A stretch of 64,000 bases of DNA from Pedobacter africanus (GTDB lineage: Bacteria; Bacteroidota; Bacteroidia; Sphingobacteriales; Sphingobacteriaceae). Below the pieces are notes generated by a model. That model saw only the letters and a program-made list of their open reading frames with translations, was not told the DNA's origin and did not search any database. Each line of letters opens with the position of its first letter. Position 1 is the stretch's first letter. The translations under genes and the position numbers were made by a program. The DNA is taken from the NCBI RefSeq assembly GCF_900176535.1, contig NZ_FWXT01000005.1, positions 124,001-188,000 of the forward strand. The letters are read 5' to 3'. This document shows positions 1 through 7,750 of this stretch, piece by piece.

Positions 1-334
1 CAACATCAGTCCATCCACCTTCAATCTTGGCTACATATTCGTCTAAACCAACGAAATCTGCTCCTGCAGCTTTAGCCTCTTCTTCCTTATCCGGAGTACA
101 AAGAACTAAAACACGTACAGTCTTACCTGTACCGTGCGGTAAAGTAGCGATACCACGAACCATTTGGTTCGCTTTACGCGGGTCTACACCTAAAGCCACA
201 TCGATATCTACCGATGCATCAAATTTAGTTGTAGTAATTTCCTTAACCAAAGCAGCCGCATCCTTTAAAGAATACATCTTACCAGATTCTAGTTTAGCAT
301 GTGCCTTTTTTTGATTTTTTGTTAATTTAGCCAC
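1..334 (-). CDS. rplA: 50S ribosomal protein L1, partial (C-terminus outside window)
   Basis: L1 is a large-subunit protein that forms the mobile stalk at the E site; in many bacteria it also represses its own operon. The minus-strand reading begins at a GTG codon (332-334) with VAKLTKNQKKAHAKLE, followed by KFDASVDIDVALGVDPRKAN and MVRGIATLPHGTGK, which are typical of L1. About 111 residues are present and the rest lies beyond base 1. It follows rplK by about 23 bases, as expected in the secE-nusG-rplK-rplA string. I chose the GTG because no in-frame ATG lies before the conserved start. Identification is secure; the GTG start is fairly secure. Confidence 0.93.
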   Translation of the reverse strand, partial: MAKLTKNQKKAHAKLESGKMYSLKDAAALVKEITTTKFDASVDIDVALGVDPRKANQMVRGIATLPHGTGKTVRVLVLCTPDKEEEAKAAGADFVGLDEYVAKIEGGWTDV

Positions 335-357
335 TGTTGTAAACTGTTTTTTGTTAA

Positions 358-801
358 TTAATTTGTCCAGGGTGCATCACCACTAACGGTGATTCCCATA
401 CTGCGTGCTGTACCGGCAACCATACTCATTGCCGATTCGATAGTAAATGCATTTAAATCAGTCATTTTATCTTCAGCAATTGACTTAACCTGATCCCAAG
501 TCACCGAACCAACTTTTTTACGGTTGGGCTCAGCAGAACCGCTCTGCAATTTAGTAGCATCCTTTAACTGGATAGCAACCGGAGGGGTTTTGATGATGAA
601 TTCGAAAGACTTGTCAGCATAAACAGTAATTACAACTGGTAATACTTTACCTGGCTTATCTTGGGTACGAGCATTGAATTGTTTGCAAAATTCCATAATG
701 TTCACCCCTTTAGCACCTAATGCAGGTCCTACAGGTGGCGATGGATTTGCAGCTCCACCCTTGATTTGTAGTTTAACAAGCGCACTGACTTCTTTTGCCA
801 T
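358..801 (-). CDS. rplK: 50S ribosomal protein L11
   Basis: L11 forms the base of the factor-binding stalk on 23S rRNA and is needed for EF-G function and the RelA stringent response. The protein is 147 residues, a normal length. It starts MAKEVSALVKLQIKGGAA and has the proline-rich PSPPVGPALGAKGVN segment of the N-terminal domain. The C-terminal rRNA-binding half has GSVTWDQVKSIAEDKM and ends AGTARSMGITVSG. It lies between nusG (64 bases upstream) and rplA (23 bases downstream) on the same strand. Confidence 0.98.
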   Translation of the reverse strand: MAKEVSALVKLQIKGGAANPSPPVGPALGAKGVNIMEFCKQFNARTQDKPGKVLPVVITVYADKSFEFIIKTPPVAIQLKDATKLQSGSAEPNRKKVGSVTWDQVKSIAEDKMTDLNAFTIESAMSMVAGTARSMGITVSGDAPWTN

Positions 802-865
802 TTTCTGTTTTGTTAATAGTAATACTCAATGTTATAATGTTGGAAGCATGTAACATTTAAGATCT

Positions 866-1408
866 TTATTCCTTTTCTACTTGCATATAGTTAAGTTCCA
901 GAGGAGTTTTCCTGCCAAAAATCTTAACCATAACCTTTAATTTCTTTTTCTCTTCGTTAACCTCTTCAATAACTCCGGTAAAACCATTAAATGGTCCATC
1001 CATAACCTTCACGTTCTCTCCAACATAATAAGCAACGTTCATGGTTTCGCCTTGTTGGCTCATTTCATCAACTTTACCTAAAATACGGTTAACTTCTGCC
1101 TGGCGCATAGGTACCGGGTTTCCTCCCTTATCCCCTAAAAAGCCAATCACACTATTAATATTTTTAATAATGTGTTCTAATTCTCCATCTAAAATAGCCT
1201 CTATCAAAACGTAACCAGGATAAAAATTACGCTCTTTTGCAATCTTTTTCCCGTCCTTCATCTGATAGTATTTTTCCATCGGTATCAATACCTGAGGTAC
1301 CAGATGAGAAAATCCTAAACGGCTAATCTCAGAATCTATATACTGTTTTACTTTCTTTTCTTTACCGCTAACAGCTCTAACTACATACCATTTCAACTGA
1401 CCGTCCAT
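866..1408 (-). CDS. nusG: Transcription termination/antitermination factor NusG
   Basis: NusG binds the RNA polymerase clamp, promotes processivity and links RNAP to Rho or to ribosomal S10. The protein is 180 residues. It starts with the NGN domain (KWYVVRAVSGKEKKVKQYI), which includes FYPGYVLIEAI near residues 60-75. It ends with a C-terminal KOW domain (GENVKVMDGPFNGFTGVIEEVN, roughly residues 128-150, quoted in part). It starts 9 bases after the secE stop, so the two are co-transcribed. The family and context leave no doubt. Confidence 0.98.
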   Translation of the reverse strand: MDGQLKWYVVRAVSGKEKKVKQYIDSEISRLGFSHLVPQVLIPMEKYYQMKDGKKIAKERNFYPGYVLIEAILDGELEHIIKNINSVIGFLGDKGGNPVPMRQAEVNRILGKVDEMSQQGETMNVAYYVGENVKVMDGPFNGFTGVIEEVNEEKKKLKVMVKIFGRKTPLELNYMQVEKE

Positions 1409-1417
1409 CTAGCTATA

Positions 1418-1615
1418 TTAATTAGAAAGTGATTTATAAAAAGTATCCAATACAAAAGTAGATCCCTTATCCATTGCAAAGACTACCAATGCAATAATTA
1501 ACGAAGCTACCAAAACCAGCACTGCAGAATTTTGTAATTCTCCCCATGTAGGCCAGGTAACCTTCTGGGTCATTTCCTCATACGATTCTTTAATAAATTG
1601 AACTACTTTAGCCAT
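1418..1615 (-). CDS. secE: Preprotein translocase subunit SecE
   Basis: SecE is the small clamp subunit of the SecYEG channel in the inner membrane. I start it at the ATG of MAKVVQFIKESYEEM, giving 65 residues. A longer reading from 1639 would run into tRNA-Trp and is unlikely. The segment EEMTQKVTWPTWGELQ is the conserved amphipathic region before the single membrane helix (SAVLVLVASLIIALVVFAMD, about residues 31-50). It sits between trnW and nusG, the standard bacterial position. One membrane helix is usual for the short SecE of this phylum. Confidence 0.96.
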   Translation of the reverse strand: MAKVVQFIKESYEEMTQKVTWPTWGELQNSAVLVLVASLIIALVVFAMDKGSTFVLDTFYKSLSN

Positions 1616-1628
1616 AATTATTTTTTTG

Positions 1629-1699
1629 CACGGGAACAAGGATTCGAACCCTGATCAAAGGTTTTGGAGACCTCTATTCTACCATTGAACTATTCCCGT
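1629..1699 (-). tRNA. tRNA-Trp (CCA)
   Basis: Read on the minus strand, this folds into a 71-base cloverleaf. The acceptor stem is ACGGGAA/TTCCCGT, the D stem GTTC/GAAT, the anticodon loop CTCCAAA (anticodon CCA), and the T stem CAGGG/CCTTG around TTCGAAT. The discriminator base is G. CCA is only partly encoded. It is embedded between tuf and secE, as in many bacteria. Confidence 0.96.
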
Positions 1700-1740
1700 G
1701 TATATTTAATCCTATTTAAGAATCAGAACTTTTATTAGAA

Positions 1741-1774
1741 CAAAGTACTCAGGCCATAAAGCCTAAGTACTTTG
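1741..1774 (-). terminator. Hairpin between tuf and tRNA-Trp
   Basis: CAAAGTACT (1741-1749) and AGTACTTTG (1766-1774), together with AGGC/GCCT inside them, form a stem of about 13 bp with one mismatch and a six-base loop. It lies 36 bases beyond the tuf stop. The T tract after it is weak, so it may act as an attenuator or RNA-processing site, separating very abundant tuf mRNA from the downstream genes, instead of a full stop. Confidence 0.7.
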
Positions 1775-1809
1775 CTTTATTGATCTCTATTTCCCGAAGG
1801 AGATATTGA

Positions 1810-2997
1810 CTATTTTAAAATTTCAGTTACCTGACCGGCACCTACTGTTCTACCACCCTCACGGATAGCGAAACGCAGACCTTTTTCCATTGCAATAGCG
1901 TTGATCAACTTCACAGTGATGGTAACGTTATCACCTGGCATTACCATTTCAGTTCCTTCAGCCAGTGAAATCTCACCAGTTACGTCTGTGGTACGGAAAT
2001 AGAATTGCGGACGGTATTTGTTAAAGAATGGAGTGTGACGTCCACCTTCTGCTTTTGACAATACATAGATCTCAGCTTTGAAATCAGTGTGAGGAGTTAC
2101 AGAACCTGGTTTGCAGATAACCATACCACGACGGATATCAGTTTTCTCAATACCACGTAACAATAAACCTACGTTATCACCAGCCTCACCATAATCAAGG
2201 ATCTTACGGAACATCTCAACACCTGTTACAGTTGATTTCAGGTTTTCAGCGCCCATACCCAGGATCTCAACAGGATCACCAGAGTTGATTACACCACGCT
2301 CAATACGACCAGTTGCAACAGTACCACGACCAGTGATCGAGAATACGTCCTCAACAGGCATCAAGAATGGAAGCTCTGTCAAACGTGGAGGGATTGGCAC
2401 GTAGCTATCTACAGCATCCATTAACTCCATGATTTTAGCAACCCATTTTGGATCTCCGTTCAAGCCACCAAGAGCTGAACCTTGAATAACAGGAATATCA
2501 TCGCCAGGGAATTCATAGAATGATAACAATTCACGAACTTCCATCTCTACTAATTCTAACAGCTCAGGGTCATCAACCATATCCACTTTGTTCATGAATA
2601 CAACCAATGAAGGTACACCTACCTGACGAGCCAATAGGATGTGCTCGCGAGTTTGTGGCATCGGACCATCAGTAGCAGCTACAACGATGATAGCTCCATC
2701 CATTTGCGCAGCACCAGTAACCATGTTCTTTACATAATCCGCGTGACCTGGACAGTCAACGTGTGCATAGTGACGGTTAGCTGTTGAATACTCAACGTGT
2801 GCTGTATTAATAGTGATACCTCTTTCTTTTTCCTCTGGAGCAGAGTCAATAGAATCAAATGAACGCGCCTCAGATAAACCAGCATCAGATAACACTTTAG
2901 TGATAGCTGCTGTTAAGGTTGTTTTACCGTGGTCAACGTGACCGATTGTGCCGATGTTTAAGTGCGGCTTACTGCGGTCAAACTTTTCTTTTGCCAT
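1810..2997 (-). CDS. tuf: Elongation factor Tu
   Basis: EF-Tu delivers aminoacyl-tRNA to the ribosome in a GTP-dependent way. The protein is 395 residues, the usual length. The G domain has GHVDHGKT at 19-26, the switch II DCPGHADYVKNM and the guanine-specificity NKVD. Domain 2 (GRGTVATGRIERGV) and domain 3 (RGMVICKPGSVTPHTDF, then FRTTDVTG) follow. It lies between four upstream tRNAs and trnW, so it is probably transcribed from the promoter at 3619-3648 and separated from the tRNAs by processing. Confidence 0.99.
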   Translation of the reverse strand: MAKEKFDRSKPHLNIGTIGHVDHGKTTLTAAITKVLSDAGLSEARSFDSIDSAPEEKERGITINTAHVEYSTANRHYAHVDCPGHADYVKNMVTGAAQMDGAIIVVAATDGPMPQTREHILLARQVGVPSLVVFMNKVDMVDDPELLELVEMEVRELLSFYEFPGDDIPVIQGSALGGLNGDPKWVAKIMELMDAVDSYVPIPPRLTELPFLMPVEDVFSITGRGTVATGRIERGVINSGDPVEILGMGAENLKSTVTGVEMFRKILDYGEAGDNVGLLLRGIEKTDIRRGMVICKPGSVTPHTDFKAEIYVLSKAEGGRHTPFFNKYRPQFYFRTTDVTGEISLAEGTEMVMPGDNVTITVKLINAIAMEKGLRFAIREGGRTVGAGQVTEILK

Positions 2998-3118
2998 GTT
3001 TTTATACTTATTAGTAGGTTAACTTTTTATTTATTTTTTTGTTTTGATACTATTTCAACACGAAAAACCTTGTTCAGCTGCTATCTATAACAGATTCACA
3101 AAGCATCTCTTTTTTTTG

Positions 3119-3190
<72 letters not shown>

Positions 3191-3235
3191 TTTTTTTTAT
3201 TCTTCGCTGCAATCTGCCCAGCTTTTTTCCATTTG

Positions 3236-3308
3236 AGCGGAAGACGAGGTTCGAACTCGCGACCTATAGCTTGGAAGGCTATCGCTCTACCAACTGAGCT
3301 ACTTCCGC
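3236..3308 (-). tRNA. tRNA-Gly (TCC)
   Basis: A 73-base minus-strand cloverleaf. The acceptor stem is GCGGAAG/CTTCCGC, the D arm AGCTCAGTTGGTAGAGC, the anticodon stem-loop ATAGCCTTCCAAGCTAT (anticodon TCC), and the T arm GCGAGTTCGAACCTCGT. It lies between tRNA-Tyr and tRNA-Thr(GGT). Confidence 0.96.
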
Positions 3309-3318
3309 TTCTTTATTG

Positions 3319-3401
3319 TGGGGAGAGAAGGATTCGAACCTTCGAAGTCTTGCGACAACAGAGTTACAGTCTGTCCCATTTGGCCACTCTGGTATCTCCC
3401 C
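3319..3401 (-). tRNA. tRNA-Tyr (GTA)
   Basis: An 83-base class II tRNA on the minus strand. The acceptor stem is GGGGAGA/TCTCCCC with discriminator A. The anticodon loop CTGTAAC reads GTA. It has the long variable arm expected of tRNA-Tyr (TTGTCGCAAGACTTC region) and a T arm GAAGGTTCGAATCCTTC. Confidence 0.96.
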
Positions 3402-3439
3402 CTTTTAAGCACTGCACATTGCTGCACCACGTTTAAAAG

Positions 3440-3512
<73 letters not shown>

Positions 3513-3618
3513 TTATATTATGCATTGCCCACAATTAAGCAACGTTTTCTACAATACTAATCTTTCACAGAACATTCCCATTTTCTTGCCGGGCCAGCGC
3601 CCTCTCTGAAAGGGAATG

Positions 3619-3648
3619 CAAATCTACAAGAATTTATATTCTAGACAA
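3619..3648 (-). promoter_or_regulatory. Promoter of the tRNA-tuf-secE-nusG-rplKA unit
   Basis: On the minus strand TTG (3646-3648), 19 bases, then TAGATTTG (3619-3626) match exactly the Bacteroidota primary-sigma promoter TTG-N19-TAnnTTTG. Transcription would begin near 3613, about 100 bases before tRNA-Thr(TGT). Confidence 0.75.
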
Positions 3649-3657
3649 AATTATTTT

Positions 3658-3691
3658 CAAAAAAAAATTGGCAGAAATAAATCTGCCAATT
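3658..3691 (-). terminator. Rho-independent terminator after hpf
   Basis: AATTGGCAGA (3666-3675) pairs perfectly with TCTGCCAATT (3682-3691) around a six-base loop. Read on the minus strand it is followed by a run of T (3658-3667). It lies about 30 bases beyond the hpf stop. Confidence 0.9.
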
Positions 3692-3719
3692 TCCTATTAA
3701 AAAGCTAAGAAATATGTAT

Positions 3720-4067
3720 CTAGTAATCAGACACTTCATCTGCATTCAAAAGTACCTTGTGCTCGCTTAGCTTAGTTCTCGTCTTATCTTTATGTTTGGT
3801 AATTTGCTTTCTTAAGGATTCTATCGCCAAATCTGTTGCCTCTTCAAATGATTTACATTGCTCTTTTGCAAACATTGTACCCCCTGGTACAATCAGTTTG
3901 ATCTCACTGATCTTATTTGCCTCATCATCTACATTTTCTAATTTTAAATACACTTCCCCACTAATAATCTGGTCAAAGAACTGATCTAATTTATCCACTT
4001 TCCTCTGAATAAAATCTAACAACTTCTGGTCTGCATTGAAATGGATCGATTGAACTGTAATTTTCAT
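3720..4067 (-). CDS. hpf: Ribosome hibernation-promoting factor, short HPF/YfiA type
   Basis: HPF binds in the 30S decoding channel and stabilises inactive ribosomes in stationary phase. The protein is 115 residues, close to the short family, without the dimerising domain of long HPF. It begins MKITVQSIHFNADQKLLDFI, then RKVDKLDQFFDQIISGEVYL and a basic C-terminal helix (SLRKQITKHKDKTRTKLSEHK) typical of the S30AE fold. It starts 13 bases after xerC and probably shares its transcript; a terminator follows. Confidence 0.92.
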   Translation of the reverse strand: MKITVQSIHFNADQKLLDFIQRKVDKLDQFFDQIISGEVYLKLENVDDEANKISEIKLIVPGGTMFAKEQCKSFEEATDLAIESLRKQITKHKDKTRTKLSEHKVLLNADEVSDY

Positions 4068-4080
4068 GTTTCCTCCTTTT

Positions 4081-4965
4081 TTACGCCTTTGGATGGGCCT
4101 GTTTATATATTGTTTTTAATCTTTCTACTGAATTGTGTGTATAAACCTGTGTTGCGGCCAGGCTGGCATGCCCCAGCAATTCCTTTATAGCATTCAAATC
4201 CGCGCCTCTGTTTAACAAACTGGTGGCATAGGAATGCCGCAGCACATGCGGACTTTTCTTGTCCTGCGTAGATACATATGTCAAATAACGCTGCACTATC
4301 CGGTATATCAATGATGGATAAGCTGCGGCTCCTTTATCAGTAACGAATAACAACTCTGTTTTGTTATCAAAATTTTGTAATGTTTTCAATTTGATGTAAT
4401 CCTTTAACAATTCCTCTAAGGTCCTTCCTATCGGAATAATCCGTTCCTTATTCCTTTTGCCCATCACCCTGATGGTCGATTCATAGAAATTAACATCACC
4501 TTCTTTTAGCAACAGCAATTCCGCCAAGCGTATTCCGGTACCAAACAAAGTTTCGATAACCAGTTTATCACGCTGTGAAGCAAAACTTTCATCAAAGAGC
4601 ACCTCAGAGTCCAGCAGCTCATCAAGCTTCAGCTCATCAACAAATACCGGAAGGCGCTTAGGAACCTTAGGCGCCTTAACAAGGGCCATAGGATTCATAG
4701 CAACCGCATTTTCACGGAGCAGGTATTTATAAAAGCTGCGTAAGGTAGATAGCTTTCTTCCTACAGAATTTTCAGAAACCCCATCATCCATCAATGCAAC
4801 CATGAAATTCCTGACATGAACATATTTCACCTCGGTTAAGGTCAACTCAAAGGTGTTCAGCATAAAATCACCAAACTGAAGCAGATCTGTTTTGTAAGAC
4901 TGTAGGGTATGTGAAGAATATCTCTTCTCGTGCTGAAGATAGGTTAAAAAATGCTCAACAGTCAT
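4081..4965 (-). CDS. xerC: Tyrosine recombinase XerC/XerD type
   Basis: A site-specific recombinase, probably for chromosome dimer resolution at dif. It is 294 residues, normal for Xer proteins. An N-terminal SAM-like core-binding domain occupies about 1-90 (FLTYLQHEKRYSSHTLQSYK). The catalytic set is complete: R146 (FGTGIR), K170 (VMGK), H240 and R243 (SPHVLRHSYATSLL), H266 (LLGHASLAATQ) and Y275 (QVYTH). It lies in a housekeeping context beside hpf and rpsU, with no phage or island features, so I take it as the cellular Xer and not an integrase. Whether it is XerC or XerD cannot be settled from one protein. Confidence 0.9.
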   Translation of the reverse strand: MTVEHFLTYLQHEKRYSSHTLQSYKTDLLQFGDFMLNTFELTLTEVKYVHVRNFMVALMDDGVSENSVGRKLSTLRSFYKYLLRENAVAMNPMALVKAPKVPKRLPVFVDELKLDELLDSEVLFDESFASQRDKLVIETLFGTGIRLAELLLLKEGDVNFYESTIRVMGKRNKERIIPIGRTLEELLKDYIKLKTLQNFDNKTELLFVTDKGAAAYPSLIYRIVQRYLTYVSTQDKKSPHVLRHSYATSLLNRGADLNAIKELLGHASLAATQVYTHNSVERLKTIYKQAHPKA

Positions 4966-5032
4966 AGCAATGCTTTAGTAATGCTCGTTAAGTGAATATA
5001 CAAAACATTAACGTAACAAGCACCTATTTAAG

Positions 5033-5065
5033 CAAAAAAAAACGCCACCAAATTACGGTGACGTT
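5033..5065 (-). terminator. Rho-independent terminator after rpsU
   Basis: AACGCCACC (5041-5049) and GGTGACGTT (5057-5065) form a 9-bp stem with one wobble pair and a 7-base loop. On the minus strand a T run (5033-5040) follows. It separates rpsU from xerC. Confidence 0.85.
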
Positions 5066-5090
5066 TTTATATCATTTAAACCATTCAGAA

Positions 5091-5285
5091 CTAGATAGTT
5101 CCTTCAAGTTGCATGTTTTGCTTATAAATAGCGTGTTTCACTTGCGTACGACGAGCTACAGATTTTTTCTCATAAGCTTGGCGGCTACGTAATTCTCTTA
5201 ACACTCCGGTTTTTTCAAATTTCTTTTTGAAACGTTTTAACGCCTTATCTAATGATTCGCCGTCTTTAATATTAATAATGATCAT
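5091..5285 (-). CDS. rpsU: 30S ribosomal protein S21
   Basis: S21 is a small basic protein near the 3' end of 16S rRNA that aids initiation. In Bacteroidota it has been linked to sequestration of the anti-Shine-Dalgarno sequence. The 64-residue product begins MIIINIKDGESLDKALKRFK and continues KKFEKTGVLRELRSRQAYEK, the conserved S21 core. Promoter (5323-5351) and terminator (5033-5065) make it monocistronic. Confidence 0.96.
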   Translation of the reverse strand: MIIINIKDGESLDKALKRFKKKFEKTGVLRELRSRQAYEKKSVARRTQVKHAIYKQNMQLEGTI

Positions 5286-5322
5286 AACGTATTGATACCT
5301 CCTCTCGTTGTTTTTAGGACTG

Positions 5323-5351
5323 CAAAGATAAAGCTTTCATTTGATAATCAA
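5323..5351 (-). promoter_or_regulatory. Promoter of rpsU
   Basis: Minus strand: TTG (5349-5351), 18 bases, TATCTTTG (5323-5330). This agrees with the TTG-N19-TAnnTTTG consensus apart from spacing one base short. The start of transcription would be about 30 bases before the rpsU ATG. Confidence 0.65.
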
Positions 5352-5437
5352 AACAATATATTTAATTTAGTTAATAATCCGCGTTTACCACAATTGCATT
5401 ATTTATATATCTTTATAAAATATCTGTTTATCTGGCT

Positions 5438-5809
5438 ATGAAATCTAAAAAAACATTGTTCATTGTGCTTGGCACCGTAATCATTCTGTTATCCGGTTTT
5501 ATCTTCTACCGCTATTATTTTGTTTTCGGTGAAGGTGTAAAGGCAGGAGAGTTAAATTATGTTGTAAAAAAAGGCTATGTATTTAAAACTTATGAAGGTA
5601 AACTGATCCAGTCGGGTATCCGTTCCAAACAAACCGGAACTTTACAATCCAATGAATTTGAATTCTCAGTAGCCGATAAAGCCATAGCCGAGAAAATGAT
5701 GCTGAACAGTGGCAAATTTTTCGAATTACACTATAAAGAATATATCAGCAGTTTGCCGTGGCGGGGATACAGCCCTTTTGTGGTCGATAGCATCATCTCT
5801 ATAAAGTAA
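5438..5809 (+). CDS. Small membrane-anchored protein of unknown function
   Basis: A 123-residue protein with one N-terminal membrane helix (TLFIVLGTVIILLSGFIFYRYYF, about residues 5-27, quoted in part), then a mostly beta soluble domain with the phrases GVKAGELNYVVKKGYVFKT and SLPWRGYSPFVVDSI. It resembles a conserved Bacteroidota family often labelled 6-phosphogluconate dehydrogenase in databases. That label is not credible: the protein is a quarter of the enzyme's size and lacks a nucleotide-binding motif. It stands alone, divergent from rpsU and convergent with the acyl-CoA dehydrogenase. Confidence 0.75.
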   Translation: MKSKKTLFIVLGTVIILLSGFIFYRYYFVFGEGVKAGELNYVVKKGYVFKTYEGKLIQSGIRSKQTGTLQSNEFEFSVADKAIAEKMMLNSGKFFELHYKEYISSLPWRGYSPFVVDSIISIK

Positions 5810-5822
5810 CCAAAACAATAAA

Positions 5823-5847
5823 TCCGGCTGTCTTTACAACAGGCCGG
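5823..5847. terminator. Convergent-gene terminator hairpin
   Basis: TCCGGCTGT (5823-5831) pairs with ACAGGCCGGA (5838-5847) with one bulged G. It stands between the ends of two convergent genes (5809 and 5883). T tracts are weak on both sides, so it may act in both directions. Confidence 0.6.
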
Positions 5848-5882
5848 ACTTACCAGTTTTATATTGGTTAGAATAACTCGCT

Positions 5883-7055
5883 TTAATTTTTCAGCACTTC
5901 CCTTGCAATCACGATCTTCTGGATCTCAGAGGTGCCTTCCCCTATCGTACAAAGCTTACTGTCACGATAGAATTTTTCAACCGGAAAATCTTTGGTATAA
6001 CCGTAGCCGCCAAAAATCTGCACTGCTTCTGTAGCGCACCTTACCGCTACTTCTGAAGCAAAGTACTTGGCCATCGCAGATTCTTTACTCATAGGTAAGC
6101 CCCGGTTCTTTAGATCGGCGGCCTGCCTGATCAATAGTTCTGCAGCCTCAATTTCAGTGGCCATATCTGCAAGCTTAAAGCTGATGCCCTGAAAGCTAGC
6201 TATGGGCTGTCCAAACTGATGTCTTTCCTTGGCATAGGCAACAGCTGATTCATAAGCCCCCCGGGCAATACCTAGTGATAAAGCTGCAATAGAAATCCTA
6301 CCGCCATCGAGTACCTTCATCGCTTGTTTAAAGCCTTCTCCCTCTTTACCCAACAGGTTTTCTTTCGGTACCCTGCAATTATCAAATATCATCTCGGTTG
6401 TTTCCGAGGCCCTCATGCCTAATTTATTCTCTTTTTTACCCGCCGAAAAACCAGGCGTACCCCGTTCTACTACAATAGCAGAAATTCCTTTAGAATCTCC
6501 TTTATCACCTGTACGCACCATTACTACTGCTACATCTCCGGTTTTACCATGAGTAATCCAGTTCTTCGCCCCATTAATTACATATTCATTACCGTCCAGC
6601 ACTGCTGTGGTCATCATACGCAGGGCATCCGAACCCGTATTTGCCTCAGTTAAACCCCAGGCACCAATCCATTCTGCTGTAGCCAGCTTAGGTAACCATT
6701 TCTGTTTCTGCTCCTCATTGGCAAAAGCCAGGATGTGCCCAGTACACAAAGAATTGTGTGCAGCAACAGAAAGACCAACCGAGCCGCAAACCTTTGCTAC
6801 CTCCACAATTACATCTACATATTCCTGGTAACCAAAACCCGATCCGCCGTAAACTTCCGGCACCAACACGCCCATCAAACCAAGTTCTCCCAGTTGCTTA
6901 AAAACTTCAACAGGAAAATATTGCGCTTCATCCCATTCCATCAATTTTGGCCTGATATTTTTATCGGCAAAATCCCTCACCATCCTCCTGATCATCTCTT
7001 GATTCTCTGAGGTACTAAAGCTGTATCCTACAGGACCGTCCATCATTTCTAGCAT
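5883..7055 (-). CDS. Acyl-CoA dehydrogenase
   Basis: A flavoprotein that oxidises acyl-CoA to enoyl-CoA. The 390-residue protein has the normal three-domain layout: an N-terminal helical domain, a middle beta domain (WGLTEANTGSDALRMMT and NWITHGKTGDVAVVMVRTGD), and a C-terminal helical domain (ERHQFGQPIASFQGISFKLA, then GGYGYTKDFPVEKFYRDSK). The catalytic glutamate is likely the one in IGEGTSEIQKIVIAREVL, as in short/branched and butyryl-type enzymes. Length and signatures fit a short-chain or branched-chain enzyme; the substrate cannot be read from sequence alone. It appears monocistronic. Confidence 0.93.
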   Translation of the reverse strand: MLEMMDGPVGYSFSTSENQEMIRRMVRDFADKNIRPKLMEWDEAQYFPVEVFKQLGELGLMGVLVPEVYGGSGFGYQEYVDVIVEVAKVCGSVGLSVAAHNSLCTGHILAFANEEQKQKWLPKLATAEWIGAWGLTEANTGSDALRMMTTAVLDGNEYVINGAKNWITHGKTGDVAVVMVRTGDKGDSKGISAIVVERGTPGFSAGKKENKLGMRASETTEMIFDNCRVPKENLLGKEGEGFKQAMKVLDGGRISIAALSLGIARGAYESAVAYAKERHQFGQPIASFQGISFKLADMATEIEAAELLIRQAADLKNRGLPMSKESAMAKYFASEVAVRCATEAVQIFGGYGYTKDFPVEKFYRDSKLCTIGEGTSEIQKIVIAREVLKN

Positions 7056-7216
7056 ATTTTATTGTTTGAATTTGGGCAATTATAAACAAATAAAACCATA
7101 GCATCACCAGCCAAAAAACTGCAAAAAAATAGAACGAAATGGTATTTAGTTCATTAACCTTGCCCTGTCATTTTAGGCAAATCAAATCCCCTCAAAAAAA
7201 AATCATTATTTTTTTG

Positions 7217-7750
7217 TCAATAAGCAGCCAGAGAAAATATATTATCCGAATAAGGTGTCAATCTGGCCTTTCCGTTTAAAAATTCCAGCGCAATAATAAA
7301 CGAGTACCCGGCTACCTCTGCCCCCAGTTGCTTTACCAGTTCAGAAGCTGCAACCACAGTTCCCCCTGTTGCTAGTAAGTCGTCATGAATCAGTACATGC
7401 TGCCCTTTCAGCAAAGCATCTTCGTGTACTTCTATGGTAGCCGTACCATATTCCAAATCGTACGATTGCTGTACCGTTTTATAGGGTAGCTTCCCGGCTT
7501 TCCTAATGGGCACAAAGGGTACATTCAGCAGCTGTGCAAGCGCTGGCCCAAATAAAAAGCCCCTGCTTTCTATACCGGCCACCACATCAATATCCAAACC
7601 CTTCAACCGGCCGGCAAGTGCTGCCGTAATCTCCTGGCACAATGCCGGATCCTTTAATATCGGGGTTATGTCCTTAAAAGTGATACCCTGTTTAGGGAAG
7701 TCGGGTACGTCCCGCACTGTCGATTTTATTTTTGATTCAATCATGCTCAA
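7217..7750 (-). CDS. apt: Adenine phosphoribosyltransferase
   Basis: APT converts adenine and PRPP to AMP in purine salvage. It has 177 residues, a normal length, with DVPDFPKQGITFKDITPIL and AGIESRGFLFGPALA near the N-terminus. The PRPP-binding loop VLIHDDLLATGGTVVAA is intact. Its start overlaps the stop of the helix-hairpin-helix gene by four bases, so the two are translationally coupled. A second in-frame ATG two codons later is also possible. Confidence 0.96.
   Translation of the reverse strand: MSMIESKIKSTVRDVPDFPKQGITFKDITPILKDPALCQEITAALAGRLKGLDIDVVAGIESRGFLFGPALAQLLNVPFVPIRKAGKLPYKTVQQSYDLEYGTATIEVHEDALLKGQHVLIHDDLLATGGTVVAASELVKQLGAEVAGYSFIIALEFLNGKARLTPYSDNIFSLAAY

Noticed and set aside
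4081..4965. Tyrosine recombinase as a sign of an integrated element
   Set aside because: It lies between hpf and rpsU with no att-like repeats, cargo or phage genes, so it is the cellular Xer protein.
5438..5809. 6-phosphogluconate dehydrogenase label for the small membrane protein
   Set aside because: Length and motifs do not fit that enzyme.
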